Shown here one piece after another: positions 33,789-41,448 of a stretch of 42,552 nucleotides of DNA. The stretch is from JBBQER01 sp052148155. GTDB lineage: Bacteria > Actinomycetota > Acidimicrobiia > IMCC26256 > PALSA-610. How positions within the stretch are numbered: position 1 is the stretch's first letter; each line of letters begins with the position of its first letter. The notes beneath the pieces were generated by a model. That model did no database searches. It was not told the DNA's origin and saw only the letters and a program-made list of their open reading frames with translations. A program made the translations under genes and the position numbers. The DNA is taken from NCBI GenBank assembly GCA_052148155.1, contig JBKQIY010000059.1, positions 1 to 42,552 on the forward strand. Direction: 5' to 3'.

Positions 33789-34703
33789 GTGAATCGCGTG
33801 CTCGGAATCGCGTTCCCTCCGGCGATGCGAGTGGCGCTCGTCGCGGGTGCCGTCGTCGCAACCGTGTTCGCGCTCGCCACTCCCGCGCTTGCTGGCGTCG
33901 AGACGCTGACCGGCACAACCACCTGCTCGAACGTCGATCACGTCGCGCAATGGTCGCTCTCGAATGGACCCGTCGGCGGAAACATGCTGATCGGTACCGT
34001 GACCGAACAGATCGGTTCCGATTTCTACTCAGTCGCCGGGTTTTCGTCGACGGTTCCCTCGAATGGCACGACCTCGGGGACCTCAGTCGTTCCTGGCTCC
34101 GAATCCAGCCTCAACGGCCCGCTCACGTTGACGGTCAATGTCTCCTGGCCGGACGACAATTTCTCGACTCTTGTCTTCGGGTCGATTGACCTCGGTCAAG
34201 CCTGTCCCGGTTCGACGACGACCACGTCGCAACCAACGACAACACCGACCACGACGACGACCACGTCGCAACCGACGTCAACCGAATCGCCGACCACAAC
34301 CACGACGACACGGACCAGCGCAACGAAACCGCCGACCCGCACGACGCGACCGCCGACCCGCGCCGCGAAGAAGGCGACCCGCGCGAGCGCCAAGGTCACG
34401 GCCGCGACCATCGCGTCGACCACGACGACGAAGCAGACGACGACACCGCTGATCCAACAGGGTGACCCCAGCCCGACGTCGACGACGAAGCCGGCGTCGT
34501 TCACCTCGACGTTGGCGTTCACGGGGAGCGGAACGACGTTCATGGTCGTCTTCGGTCTTTGCTTCCTCACCGTCGGCGGGTCAGTGCTGATGCACAAACG
34601 GAACGCGTTGGCTGGCCTACGAGGACATGAAACGAACGAGGAACTCCATCGACAACGCGACAGAAAAAAGCGGTCGCTCTGGGTGTACCTCCCACCGCGT
34701 TGA
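33789..34703 (+). CDS. Surface protein with LAFTG sorting signal and Thr-rich stalk
   Basis: 304 residues. A signal peptide ends near ATPALAG (about 30-36). An N-terminal beta-rich domain (VETLTGTTTCSNVDH to about 145) is followed by a threonine-, proline- and arginine-rich stalk (about 146-235). At 242-246 LAFTG, a hydrophobic helix (about 250-267) and MHKR form a cell-wall sorting signal of the LAXTG type used by class E sortases. Beyond it are 33 more residues (NALAGLRGHETNEELH, RQRDRKK), which is long for such a tail. No sortase gene is nearby. Start is GTG with a GGGGGAT site. Binding role cannot be inferred. Confidence 0.72.
   Translation: MNRVLGIAFPPAMRVALVAGAVVATVFALATPALAGVETLTGTTTCSNVDHVAQWSLSNGPVGGNMLIGTVTEQIGSDFYSVAGFSSTVPSNGTTSGTSVVPGSESSLNGPLTLTVNVSWPDDNFSTLVFGSIDLGQACPGSTTTTSQPTTTPTTTTTTSQPTSTESPTTTTTTRTSATKPPTRTTRPPTRAAKKATRASAKVTAATIASTTTTKQTTTPLIQQGDPSPTSTTKPASFTSTLAFTGSGTTFMVVFGLCFLTVGGSVLMHKRNALAGLRGHETNEELHRQRDRKKRSLWVYLPPR
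34213..34273 (+). repeat. 22-bp direct repeat in stalk region
   Basis: An identical 22-base unit occurs at 34213-34234 and 34252-34273 (period 39 bp). It encodes the TTTTSQPT-like motif twice. It reflects growth of the low-complexity stalk by short duplications. Confidence 0.75.
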
Positions 34704-35116
34704 CCCACCAGTCGGTCCCGGCCCACCGGCGTCGTCGAAACCGGATGCGGTCGAAGACTCGATCGCCTGACCAAAAATCGATGCGGTCCGCAAACACCAA
34801 GTCGGCGAGGATCTGGCTCGCACAATCTTGGGGTCGCGCACCGTGGCTTCGAGGCGTTGGGTCATAGACGGTCCTTGCGTCGGGATCGCCGCTGGTCGAG
34901 AGATGCACGTCGAGACGCCTGGGGGTCGTTCCTTGTCCACGCCGAGCGTGACCCGCTCGCCGGACACTGCCCAGCTCCTCGAATTCGCAGATGCGTGGGA
35001 AATGGACCCGATCGGCCTCGCAGGGACGTCCCCAGAGATGACAGCACGACCGCGGGTTGGTGTCCGCTTCAGTCCGATTTAATCTGACGGACCGTCAGAT
35101 TGGCTCGGGAGCGTAC
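34704..35116. other. Intergenic region (413 bp) with promoter and operator at its end
   Basis: No convincing gene: minus-strand frames (34567-34908, 34617-34967) have no start signals. A segment reading LADLVFADRIDFWSGDRVF in one frame is suggestive but unplaced. The right end holds the promoter/operator of the amidohydrolase at 35117. Confidence 0.45.
35057..35098 (+). promoter_or_regulatory. Promoter and CTGAC-N5-GTCAG operator (copy 6)
   Basis: TTGGTG (35057-35062) and TAATCT (35080-35085) are 17 nt apart and form a good promoter. The perfect palindrome CTGACGGACCGTCAG (35084-35098), which extends to 35081-35101 with matching AAT and ATT ends, covers the -10 box and start site. The spacer is five bases, not six, so it may belong to a second related repressor. 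The GTG at 35117 lies 19 bp further on. Confidence 0.68.
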
Positions 35117-36313
35117 GTGGCGAGGGACCTACCCAAGATCATCAGTGTCGACGACCACGTCGTCGAGCCGGCTCACCTCTGGCAGACCTGGCTTCCCGCC
35201 CGCTTTCGGGAGCGGGGTCCGAAGGTCGAGCGTCGCGGCGTCGGCCATATGAGGCACACCGGTGGCGGCGCCTACGAGCAGACGTTCGACGAGGACGGGC
35301 CGAAAGCGGATTGCTGGGTGTACGAAGACATCGTCTATATCAACAAGCGGCACGTGGCCGCGGTCGGTTTCGACCGTGACGACATGACGATGTCGCCGAT
35401 CACGTACGACGAGATGCGGCCGGGCTGCTACGAGCCGACCGCGCGCATCTCCGACATGGAACTGAACTGGGTCGACGCGTCGCTGTGCTTCCCGACGTTC
35501 CCTCGCTTTTGCGGCCAGACGTTCCTCGAAGCCAAGGACCGCGAGCTCGCACATGCGTGTGTGCTCGCCTACAACGACTGGATGGTCGAAGAATGGTGCG
35601 GCGACAGCGATGGTCGCCTGATCCCGCTGATCATCGTTCCGCTCTGGGACGCGCAACTTGCGTCCGACGAGGTGCGGCGTAACGCGGCGCGTGGGGTGCA
35701 CGCCGTGTGCTTCAGCGAGATCCCGCCGAAGCTCGGGCTGCCGTCGATCCACTCCGGTGCGTGGGATCCGTTGTTCACGGCGTGCCAGGAAACGAACACC
35801 GTGGTGTGCATGCACATCGGCTCGTCGTCGCAGATGCCGGCCACTTCGCCAGACGCGCCGGTCGCGGTCGCCGCGACGCTCAGTTTCAACAACGCGATGG
35901 CGAGCCTGTCGGACTTCTTGTTCTCAGGCGTGCTCGTGCGGTATCCCACGCTGAAGCTGGCCTACTCGGAAGGCCAGATCGGCTGGCTTCCCTACCTGCT
36001 CGAACGAGCCGACGACGTGTGGCGCGACCACCGCGCCTGGGGCGGCGTGAAGGATCTCGTTCCCGACCCGCCTTCCAGCTACTACTACAGCCATGTCTAC
36101 GGCTGTTTCTTCAAGGACCGGCACGGACTCGAGTCACTCGACCGCGTCGGCGTCGACAATGTCACCTTCGAAACTGACTATCCGCACACCGACTCGACCT
36201 GGCCTGACACGCTCGAGGTCGCTCGGGGGCTGATGCACGATCTCTCCGACGACGTCGTCTACAAGGTCCTGCGCGGCAACGCGATCCGGATGCTGTCTCT
36301 CGACCTGAAATAA
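35117..36313 (+). CDS. Amidohydrolase-2 family metal-dependent hydrolase
   Basis: 398 residues. The metal motif VDDHVVEPAHLW (Asp12, Asp13, His14), CMHIGSS and ETDYPHTDS match the protein at 24061 closely; shared blocks include AYNDWMVEEWCGD and SEGQIGWLPYLLER. The longer frame from 35057 would place the promoter and operator inside the coding region, so the GTG at 35117 with a GGGAG site (35107-35111) is preferred. It stands as a single-gene unit. The function is probably hydrolysis or decarboxylation of a ring or keto acid linked to lipid breakdown, repressed until substrate appears (inference). Confidence 0.86.
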   Translation: MARDLPKIISVDDHVVEPAHLWQTWLPARFRERGPKVERRGVGHMRHTGGGAYEQTFDEDGPKADCWVYEDIVYINKRHVAAVGFDRDDMTMSPITYDEMRPGCYEPTARISDMELNWVDASLCFPTFPRFCGQTFLEAKDRELAHACVLAYNDWMVEEWCGDSDGRLIPLIIVPLWDAQLASDEVRRNAARGVHAVCFSEIPPKLGLPSIHSGAWDPLFTACQETNTVVCMHIGSSSQMPATSPDAPVAVAATLSFNNAMASLSDFLFSGVLVRYPTLKLAYSEGQIGWLPYLLERADDVWRDHRAWGGVKDLVPDPPSSYYYSHVYGCFFKDRHGLESLDRVGVDNVTFETDYPHTDSTWPDTLEVARGLMHDLSDDVVYKVLRGNAIRMLSLDLK

Positions 36314-36392
36314 CCACTCTCGGCGACGTGACGGCCGTGCGGGTCGACGACGCAACTGGCCGCCGTCCGCGACTTTCGCGATTCACCGCGCG

Positions 36393-37871
36393 TTAATGAC
36401 AACGCGTGCCCGGAGCCGGCACCTCGAGCGATATCAGGTAGCGGTCGACGTCGTTGTCGATGCAATTGTCGCGGCCGTACGCCGTGTGGCCTTCGCCGAC
36501 GTAGGTGAGCAAACGGCCCGACTGCAGCTCGTGCGCGAGCGCCTCGGCCTGTTCGTACGGTGTGGCCGGGTCGTCGGTGTTGCCGACGACAACGATCGGC
36601 GGCGCGCCCGCGGCCCGGATCGGACCGGGCCGGCTCACCGGCGCCACAGGCCAATACGTGCACGGCAGCCCGAGCCAAACCGTGGACGCACCGAAGTGCG
36701 GAGCCACTCGGGCGGCCCGTTTCGCCAGCTGCTCGACCGAAGCGAGCGTCGGCGGCGCCGGTCCGTCCAGGCAGCCGATCGCGTAGAAGGCGGCCGTCTC
36801 GTTGTCGTAGGTGCCGCCAGGATTCCGGCCCGTGTACGCGTCCGACAGGGACAGCAGGGCCGCCCCGTTCCCGCGAGCTGCGTCATTGAGTGCGGTGCTG
36901 AGCGCACCCCAGCCCTCAGATCCCGCGCCGCCATAGAGCGCGGTCGCGACTCCGATATTCGCCTCGCCGATGTCGAGCGTGCGGTGTTCTCCCTGCACCG
37001 TTCCCGGGTCGGTCTCGTTCGAGATCGAGGTCATCAGATCGTTGAACGCGCTGGTCGGATCTCCACCGCGCGCGAACGCGCAAGCCTTGTTGCCGCGACA
37101 CCAAGCGAGGAACGCGTCGAGCGAATGTTCGAAGCCGACGGCTTGGCGAATCGTCGCATCGTCGTAATCTGCGGCCGGGTCGATCGCTCCGTCGAGCACC
37201 ATCGAGCGGACATGGCTCGGGTACCGGTCTGCATACAGCGCGCCGATGTAGGTGCCGTACGAGAATCCGAGATAGTCGATCGTCGCGACGCCCATCGCGG
37301 CACGGATCGCGTCCATGTCTTGGACGGTGGCCGGCGTCGAAAGGTACGGAAGCAGCCCCTTGCTCGTGTGCTCGCAGTCTTCGGCGAACCGCTTCGAGAC
37401 CGTGGCGTTCGTTGCTGCGGTGGCCGAATCGGTGTCGTCGCGGTCAACCTCGTAGAAGTAATCGAGTCGGGATCCGCATTCGGCCGGCGCGCTCGCGCCA
37501 ACGCCCCGCGGATCCCACGACACGATGTCGAACCGGTCCAAGATGGACGGATCGAACGCGTCGGTCGCCTGTTGCACAAGCTGAACACCCGAGCCGCCCG
37601 GACCGCCCGGATTCGTGAGCAGCACTCCCTCGCGGCGCCCGCTGGCCGGTCGGCGAGCCAAACTGAGGGTGATGCGAGCAGCGTTCGGATGCGACCAGTC
37701 GAGGGGTACCGACAGGGTCGTGCACTCGATGCCGCCGCAGCCGTGCCATACCAGCGCGCCGGTCCGATCGGCGACGTTCGAGGTCCCACACGAGACCAGC
37801 AGGCCCGAAAGGACGACGGTGGCCACGAGCGATCCGAACCACACGCCCGCTCTCGTCCCCAAGGCCTGCAC
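36393..37871 (-). CDS. Secreted alpha/beta hydrolase lipoprotein, TAP-like C-terminus
   Basis: 492 residues from a GTG. A signal helix ends in lipobox LVSC (Cys28). Oxyanion region NPGGPGGSG (about 87-95), nucleophile Ser204 (GFSYGT), Asp433/434 (NTDDPATP) and His462 (GEGHTAYG) form the triad. It resembles tripeptidyl aminopeptidase-like exported hydrolases of Actinobacteria (SlpD/CaeA-type, TAP-like C-terminal domain). Extra cysteines (C45, C50, C132, C166) could form disulfides. It hydrolyses peptides or esters outside the membrane. Monocistronic, 78 bp from the end of the amidohydrolase gene, convergent with it. Confidence 0.87.
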   Translation of the reverse strand: MQALGTRAGVWFGSLVATVVLSGLLVSCGTSNVADRTGALVWHGCGGIECTTLSVPLDWSHPNAARITLSLARRPASGRREGVLLTNPGGPGGSGVQLVQQATDAFDPSILDRFDIVSWDPRGVGASAPAECGSRLDYFYEVDRDDTDSATAATNATVSKRFAEDCEHTSKGLLPYLSTPATVQDMDAIRAAMGVATIDYLGFSYGTYIGALYADRYPSHVRSMVLDGAIDPAADYDDATIRQAVGFEHSLDAFLAWCRGNKACAFARGGDPTSAFNDLMTSISNETDPGTVQGEHRTLDIGEANIGVATALYGGAGSEGWGALSTALNDAARGNGAALLSLSDAYTGRNPGGTYDNETAAFYAIGCLDGPAPPTLASVEQLAKRAARVAPHFGASTVWLGLPCTYWPVAPVSRPGPIRAAGAPPIVVVGNTDDPATPYEQAEALAHELQSGRLLTYVGEGHTAYGRDNCIDNDVDRYLISLEVPAPGTRCH

Positions 37872-38018
37872 CCTACCGACCTGATTGGCCCCTCCAGCCG
37901 CGAACGTCCCCGGCCGGCGTCCGTGCGCAACGCTCGGAGCGTCGGATCTGCGGGCGGTCCGATGTGCGGGCCGCCGCTGTGAACAGTCGCGCGCCCGACG
38001 CGCGGCATCTCGTGCCCA

Positions 38019-38024
38019 TACGCT
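38019..38024 (+). promoter_or_regulatory. TANNNT -10 box for leaderless start of 38032
   Basis: TACGCT stands 7 nt before the GTG at 38032, with no ribosome site. It decides the start of a frame that is open much further upstream. Confidence 0.5.
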
Positions 38025-38031
38025 GCCGGCT

Positions 38032-38529
38032 GTGTTTCGACTGAGCTCGCGCGCTGATCCGGCCTTTCTGGCGGAGATGCTCTACGAGGTTGTGAACTGG
38101 CGCGACGACGGCGCCGAGGAGCGGCCACCGCTCGACGAGTTGCTCGAACGACCGGAGCTGCGGCGCTACGTCGAGGACTGGGGCCGCATCGGCGACGTCG
38201 CGATCGTGGCTCTCGACCGTCTCAATGAGCCGGTCGGCGCGGCCTGGTACCGCCACTACAGCGCCGACAAGCCGGGCTACGGATTCGTCGCGGCCGATGT
38301 GCCTGAGCTCGCGATCGCGGTGTATCCCGAGTGTCGGGGCCAACGGGTGGGCAGTCTGCTGCTGGGCACGATCGTCAGCCGGGCCCGGGCCGGGAGCTGT
38401 CGCGCGATCAGTCTGAGCGTCGCCGCCGACAACCCGGCCCGCCGCCTGTACGCACGCCACGGCTTCGAGGTCGCGTCGTCAACCGACGATGGGGCAGCCT
38501 CGTTGACGATGACGCTCGAGCTCGTGTGA
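38032..38529 (+). CDS. GNAT-family N-acetyltransferase
   Basis: 165 residues from GTG, chosen because it begins VFRLSSRADPAFLAEMLYEV and lies just after a -10 box; the frame itself is open from 37885. The acetyl-CoA loop is in AIAVYPECRGQRVGSLLL, and DNPARRLYARHGFEV is the usual C-terminal helix and strand of the fold. Substrate (protein N-terminus, small amine or antibiotic) cannot be told. Divergent from the TAP-like lipoprotein with 160 bp between. Confidence 0.82.
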   Translation: MFRLSSRADPAFLAEMLYEVVNWRDDGAEERPPLDELLERPELRRYVEDWGRIGDVAIVALDRLNEPVGAAWYRHYSADKPGYGFVAADVPELAIAVYPECRGQRVGSLLLGTIVSRARAGSCRAISLSVAADNPARRLYARHGFEVASSTDDGAASLTMTLELV

Positions 38530-38608
38530 ACGATCTGGCCTGATCGCGGCATCCGAAAAAACGGCTCCGGCTGGCGAAAAGGGCCAGTCGACGGAAAGGA
38601 TGCAACCC

Positions 38609-39268
38609 GTGCCCGACCGCGAGCCCCTCACGTTCGTCCCGAACGCCGACGGCGACATGACCGCGGCGCCGCATACGAACGGCGCCGTCCCCGCGTCGGA
38701 ATCCGCGAAGGCGAGCCTCACACGGCGGCGCCTCATCGTCGGCGGCCTGGTGGTGTTCTTAGGGTTGTGGGCGTTCGCGATCACCTACTCGGTGACCGCG
38801 GGCGGCCGATCGCCCGAGCGTCTCGACGATCCGACGGCCCGCGTGGTGGAGACCGCGTGTGTCGGTGCACAACACACGCTGAGCGCCCTCCCGCAGGTCA
38901 GCGCGAAAGCGCCGGCCCCGGCGAGAGCGACGCTGATCACGCGCGAGGATGCGATCCTCACCACGATGGTCGACCATCTGCGCGCCGTGCATCCCAACCA
39001 GAAGACTCCCGCCACCGCGCTGACCGACTGGCTCGGCGATTGGGAGCGTCTGATCACGGCCCGCCAGGACTACGCGAACGACCTGCGAACCGACGGCAAC
39101 AATGCCCGCTTCGTCGAGCCGGCGACCGCCGGCGTCGACCCGATCGTCGACAAGATGAACGACTGGATTCTCGAACAGGGAACGCGCACCGACGCCTGCA
39201 ACACAGGTCAGTTGCAAGCCGAAGTGATCTTCGGCCTGCGGACGTATGGACCGGCGAGTAACACGTGA
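38609..39268 (+). CDS. Single-pass membrane protein of unknown function
   Basis: 219 residues. A polar N-terminus of about 38 residues ending in LTRRR precedes one membrane helix (LIVGGLVVFLGLWAFAIT, about 42-60). The extracellular part is helical, with two cysteines (ETACVGA, DACNTG) that may pair. I know no family name. ATG 38600 is in frame, but the GGAAAGGA site at 38593-38600 overlaps it and sits at ideal distance from GTG 38609, so I take the GTG. Its stop forms a GTGA overlap with the following SDR gene, so both are coupled. Confidence 0.65.
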   Translation: MPDREPLTFVPNADGDMTAAPHTNGAVPASESAKASLTRRRLIVGGLVVFLGLWAFAITYSVTAGGRSPERLDDPTARVVETACVGAQHTLSALPQVSAKAPAPARATLITREDAILTTMVDHLRAVHPNQKTPATALTDWLGDWERLITARQDYANDLRTDGNNARFVEPATAGVDPIVDKMNDWILEQGTRTDACNTGQLQAEVIFGLRTYGPASNT

Positions 39269-40044
39269 GCGGGAGACTCCAGGGCAAGGTCGCGTTGATC
39301 ACCGGCGCAGGGAGCGGGATGGGCCGAGCCGCCGCCGCGCTCTTCGCCGTCGAAGGTGCACACGTCGTCGTGAGCGATATTGACGACGCGGCCGGGAACG
39401 CGACGGTCGCCGCAGTCCGCGCGGCTGGAGGCGACGCGACGTTCGTGCGTGCCAACGTTGCCGACTGGGACGACTGCCAGGCAATGGTCGCGGCGGCGGT
39501 CGACACCTATGGCGCGCTCCACGTGCTCTACAACAACGCCGGCATCTTCCCCGCCGACGACGGCGGCGTACTGGACACGCCTCAGGAGACGTGGCGGCGT
39601 GTCATGGCGATCAACCTCGAAGGCGTGTGGCTCGGCTGCAAGGCCGGGATCCCGGCGATGCTGGAGTCCGGGGGCGGTGCGATCGTGAACGTCGCGTCGT
39701 TCGTCGCGCTGATGGGCGCGGCGACCGCCCAGATCGCGTATACGGCGAGCAAAGGCGGCGTGCTCTCGATGACGCGTGAGATCGCGGTCGAGTATGCCCG
39801 CCAGGGAATCCGCGCCAACGCGCTCTGCCCGGGTCCGATCGAGACCCAACTGTTGCAGGAGCTGTTGTCGGACCCGGTGCGTCGCGCCCGACGCATGGTG
39901 CACATCCCGATGGGTCGTCTCGGACGGGCCGAGGAACTCGCAAAGGCGGCGCTGTTCCTTGCTTCGGACGATGCGTCGTTCATGACCGGCGCGGCGCTCG
40001 TGGTCGACGGTGGGATCACCGCCTCCTACGTCACGCCTGAGTAG
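39265..40044 (+). CDS. SDR-family oxidoreductase
   Basis: 259 residues, GTG start overlapping the preceding stop. TGAGSGMG at 13-20, SDIDD after strand 2 (NAD type), YNNAGIF, and the active residues Ser near 146, Tyr159 and Lys163 (YTASK). The C-terminal MGRLGRAEELAKAALFLASDDASFMTGAALVVDGG is classical for FabG-like alcohol dehydrogenases and cyclohexanol/3-hydroxysteroid-type enzymes. It ends 18 bp before the glutamine-synthetase-like gene, which has its own -10 box within the last bases of this region. Confidence 0.86.
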   Translation: MSGRLQGKVALITGAGSGMGRAAAALFAVEGAHVVVSDIDDAAGNATVAAVRAAGGDATFVRANVADWDDCQAMVAAAVDTYGALHVLYNNAGIFPADDGGVLDTPQETWRRVMAINLEGVWLGCKAGIPAMLESGGGAIVNVASFVALMGAATAQIAYTASKGGVLSMTREIAVEYARQGIRANALCPGPIETQLLQELLSDPVRRARRMVHIPMGRLGRAEELAKAALFLASDDASFMTGAALVVDGGITASYVTPE

Positions 40045-40050
40045 CTCTCC

Positions 40051-40056
40051 TACCAT
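40051..40056 (+). promoter_or_regulatory. TANNNT -10 box for leaderless start of 40063
   Basis: TACCAT stands 6 nt before the ATG at 40063 with no ribosome site, the leaderless arrangement seen several times in this window. Confidence 0.5.
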
Positions 40057-40062
40057 GCACGC

Positions 40063-41448
40063 ATGACAACGGTGCCGGGAATGCTTACCGATGCGGAGCT
40101 ACACGACGACATCGCGAACGGCGTCATCGACACGGTGCTCGTCGCGTTCCCCGATCTCCAGGGCCGACTCGTCGGGAAGCGTGTGACCGGCCACTACTGG
40201 GCCGAGCAGATGCACAACGGCCGCGAGCCGGTGCACGCCTGCAACTACCTGCTCGCCGTCGACGTCGACATGAATCCGCTCTCCGGCTACCAGTTCGCGA
40301 ACTGGGAGCAAGGCTACGGAGACGTCGCGGTACAGCCCGATCTTGCAACCATTCGGCGCATCCCGTGGCTGGATTCGACTGCGCTTGTCGTGTGCGACGT
40401 GCTGAACGAGGAGACGGGCGAACCGGTGGAAGTCTCACCTCGTCGCATCCTCCAACGGCAGGTCGCGCACGCCACCGAGCTGGGCTACACGGTGTTGTTC
40501 GCGTCGGAGCTCGAGTTCTTCTTGTTCCGGGAGTCGCCCGACGAGGCCGCCGCGAAGGGCTACGCCAACCTCACGCCTCATTCGCAGGTGATCGAGGACT
40601 ACCACATCCTCCAGACGACCCGCGACGAATACGTGATCCGCGCGATCCGCAATGCGATGGACGGCGCCGGTGTGCCCATCGAGTTCTCCAAAGGCGAAGC
40701 CGGGCGCGGCCAGCACGAGATCAACCTTGCCTACTCGACCGCGGTCGAGATGGCCGACCGGCACGTGATCTACAAGAACGGCGCGAAAGAGATCGCGTCG
40801 CTGCTCGGGCTGTCGGTCACGTTCATGGCGAAGTACTCCTCCGAGGAAGTCGGGTCGTCGTGCCATGTGCACTCCAGCCTGTGGGACCCGACGGCCACGG
40901 TGCCGCTCATGTGGGACAACGACACGACCGACCACCAGTCGTCGGTGTTTCGCGGTTGGCTGGGTGGCCAGCTGGCCTGTGGCCGCGAACTCGCGTGGAT
41001 GTACGCCCCGACCGTCAACTCCTACAAGCGGTACCAGCCCGAGTCGTGGGCGCCGACTGCGCTGGCCTGGAGCGTCGACAACCGGACGTGCGGGTTCCGT
41101 GTCGTCGGACACGGCCCGTCGTTCCGGCTGGAGTCGCGCATCCCCGGAGGCGACGTCAACCCATACCTGGCGTATGCCGCCACGATCGCGGCCGGTCTTC
41201 ACGGCATCGAGCACGGGATCGAACCGTCACCCCGCTTCGACGGCAACGCTTACGCGGCGGATGAGCTCCCGCGCGTCCCTTCGAGCCTCGCCGAAGCGAC
41301 GGAGACGTTCGCGAACTCGAAGGTCGCGGCCGACGCGTTCGGCTCCGATGTACACGACCATCTGCTGAACACTGCCCGCCAGGAACTGGCGCACTTCAAC
41401 CGCGCGGTCACCGACTGGGAGCGCCGCCGCAACTTCGACCAATGGTGA
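40063..41448 (+). CDS. Glutamine synthetase-like gamma-glutamyl-amine ligase
   Basis: 461 residues. GS motifs are kept: the metal-binding ASELEFFLF, GEAGRGQHEINLAYS, CHVHSSLWD, and the C-terminal FRLESRIPGGDVNPYLAYAA. The loop NSYKRYQPESWAPTALAWSVDNRTCGFR differs from assimilatory GlnA, where NSYKRLVPGYEAP is usual. Such GlnA3/GlnA4- or PuuA-type enzymes glutamylate polyamines, ethanolamine or other amines. The next gene, a gamma-glutamyl hydrolase of the C26 type, overlaps it by 7 bp and would release glutamate again after oxidation steps. So an amine-utilisation pair is likely; the amine is unknown. Confidence 0.85.
   Translation: MTTVPGMLTDAELHDDIANGVIDTVLVAFPDLQGRLVGKRVTGHYWAEQMHNGREPVHACNYLLAVDVDMNPLSGYQFANWEQGYGDVAVQPDLATIRRIPWLDSTALVVCDVLNEETGEPVEVSPRRILQRQVAHATELGYTVLFASELEFFLFRESPDEAAAKGYANLTPHSQVIEDYHILQTTRDEYVIRAIRNAMDGAGVPIEFSKGEAGRGQHEINLAYSTAVEMADRHVIYKNGAKEIASLLGLSVTFMAKYSSEEVGSSCHVHSSLWDPTATVPLMWDNDTTDHQSSVFRGWLGGQLACGRELAWMYAPTVNSYKRYQPESWAPTALAWSVDNRTCGFRVVGHGPSFRLESRIPGGDVNPYLAYAATIAAGLHGIEHGIEPSPRFDGNAYAADELPRVPSSLAEATETFANSKVAADAFGSDVHDHLLNTARQELAHFNRAVTDWERRRNFDQW

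Noticed and set aside
33463..33792. 109-codon frame before the surface protein
   Set aside because: No ribosome site, arginine-rich, and it crosses the palindrome and the next gene's start signals.
40435..41214. 259-codon minus-strand frame
   Set aside because: Opposite the glutamine-synthetase-like gene.
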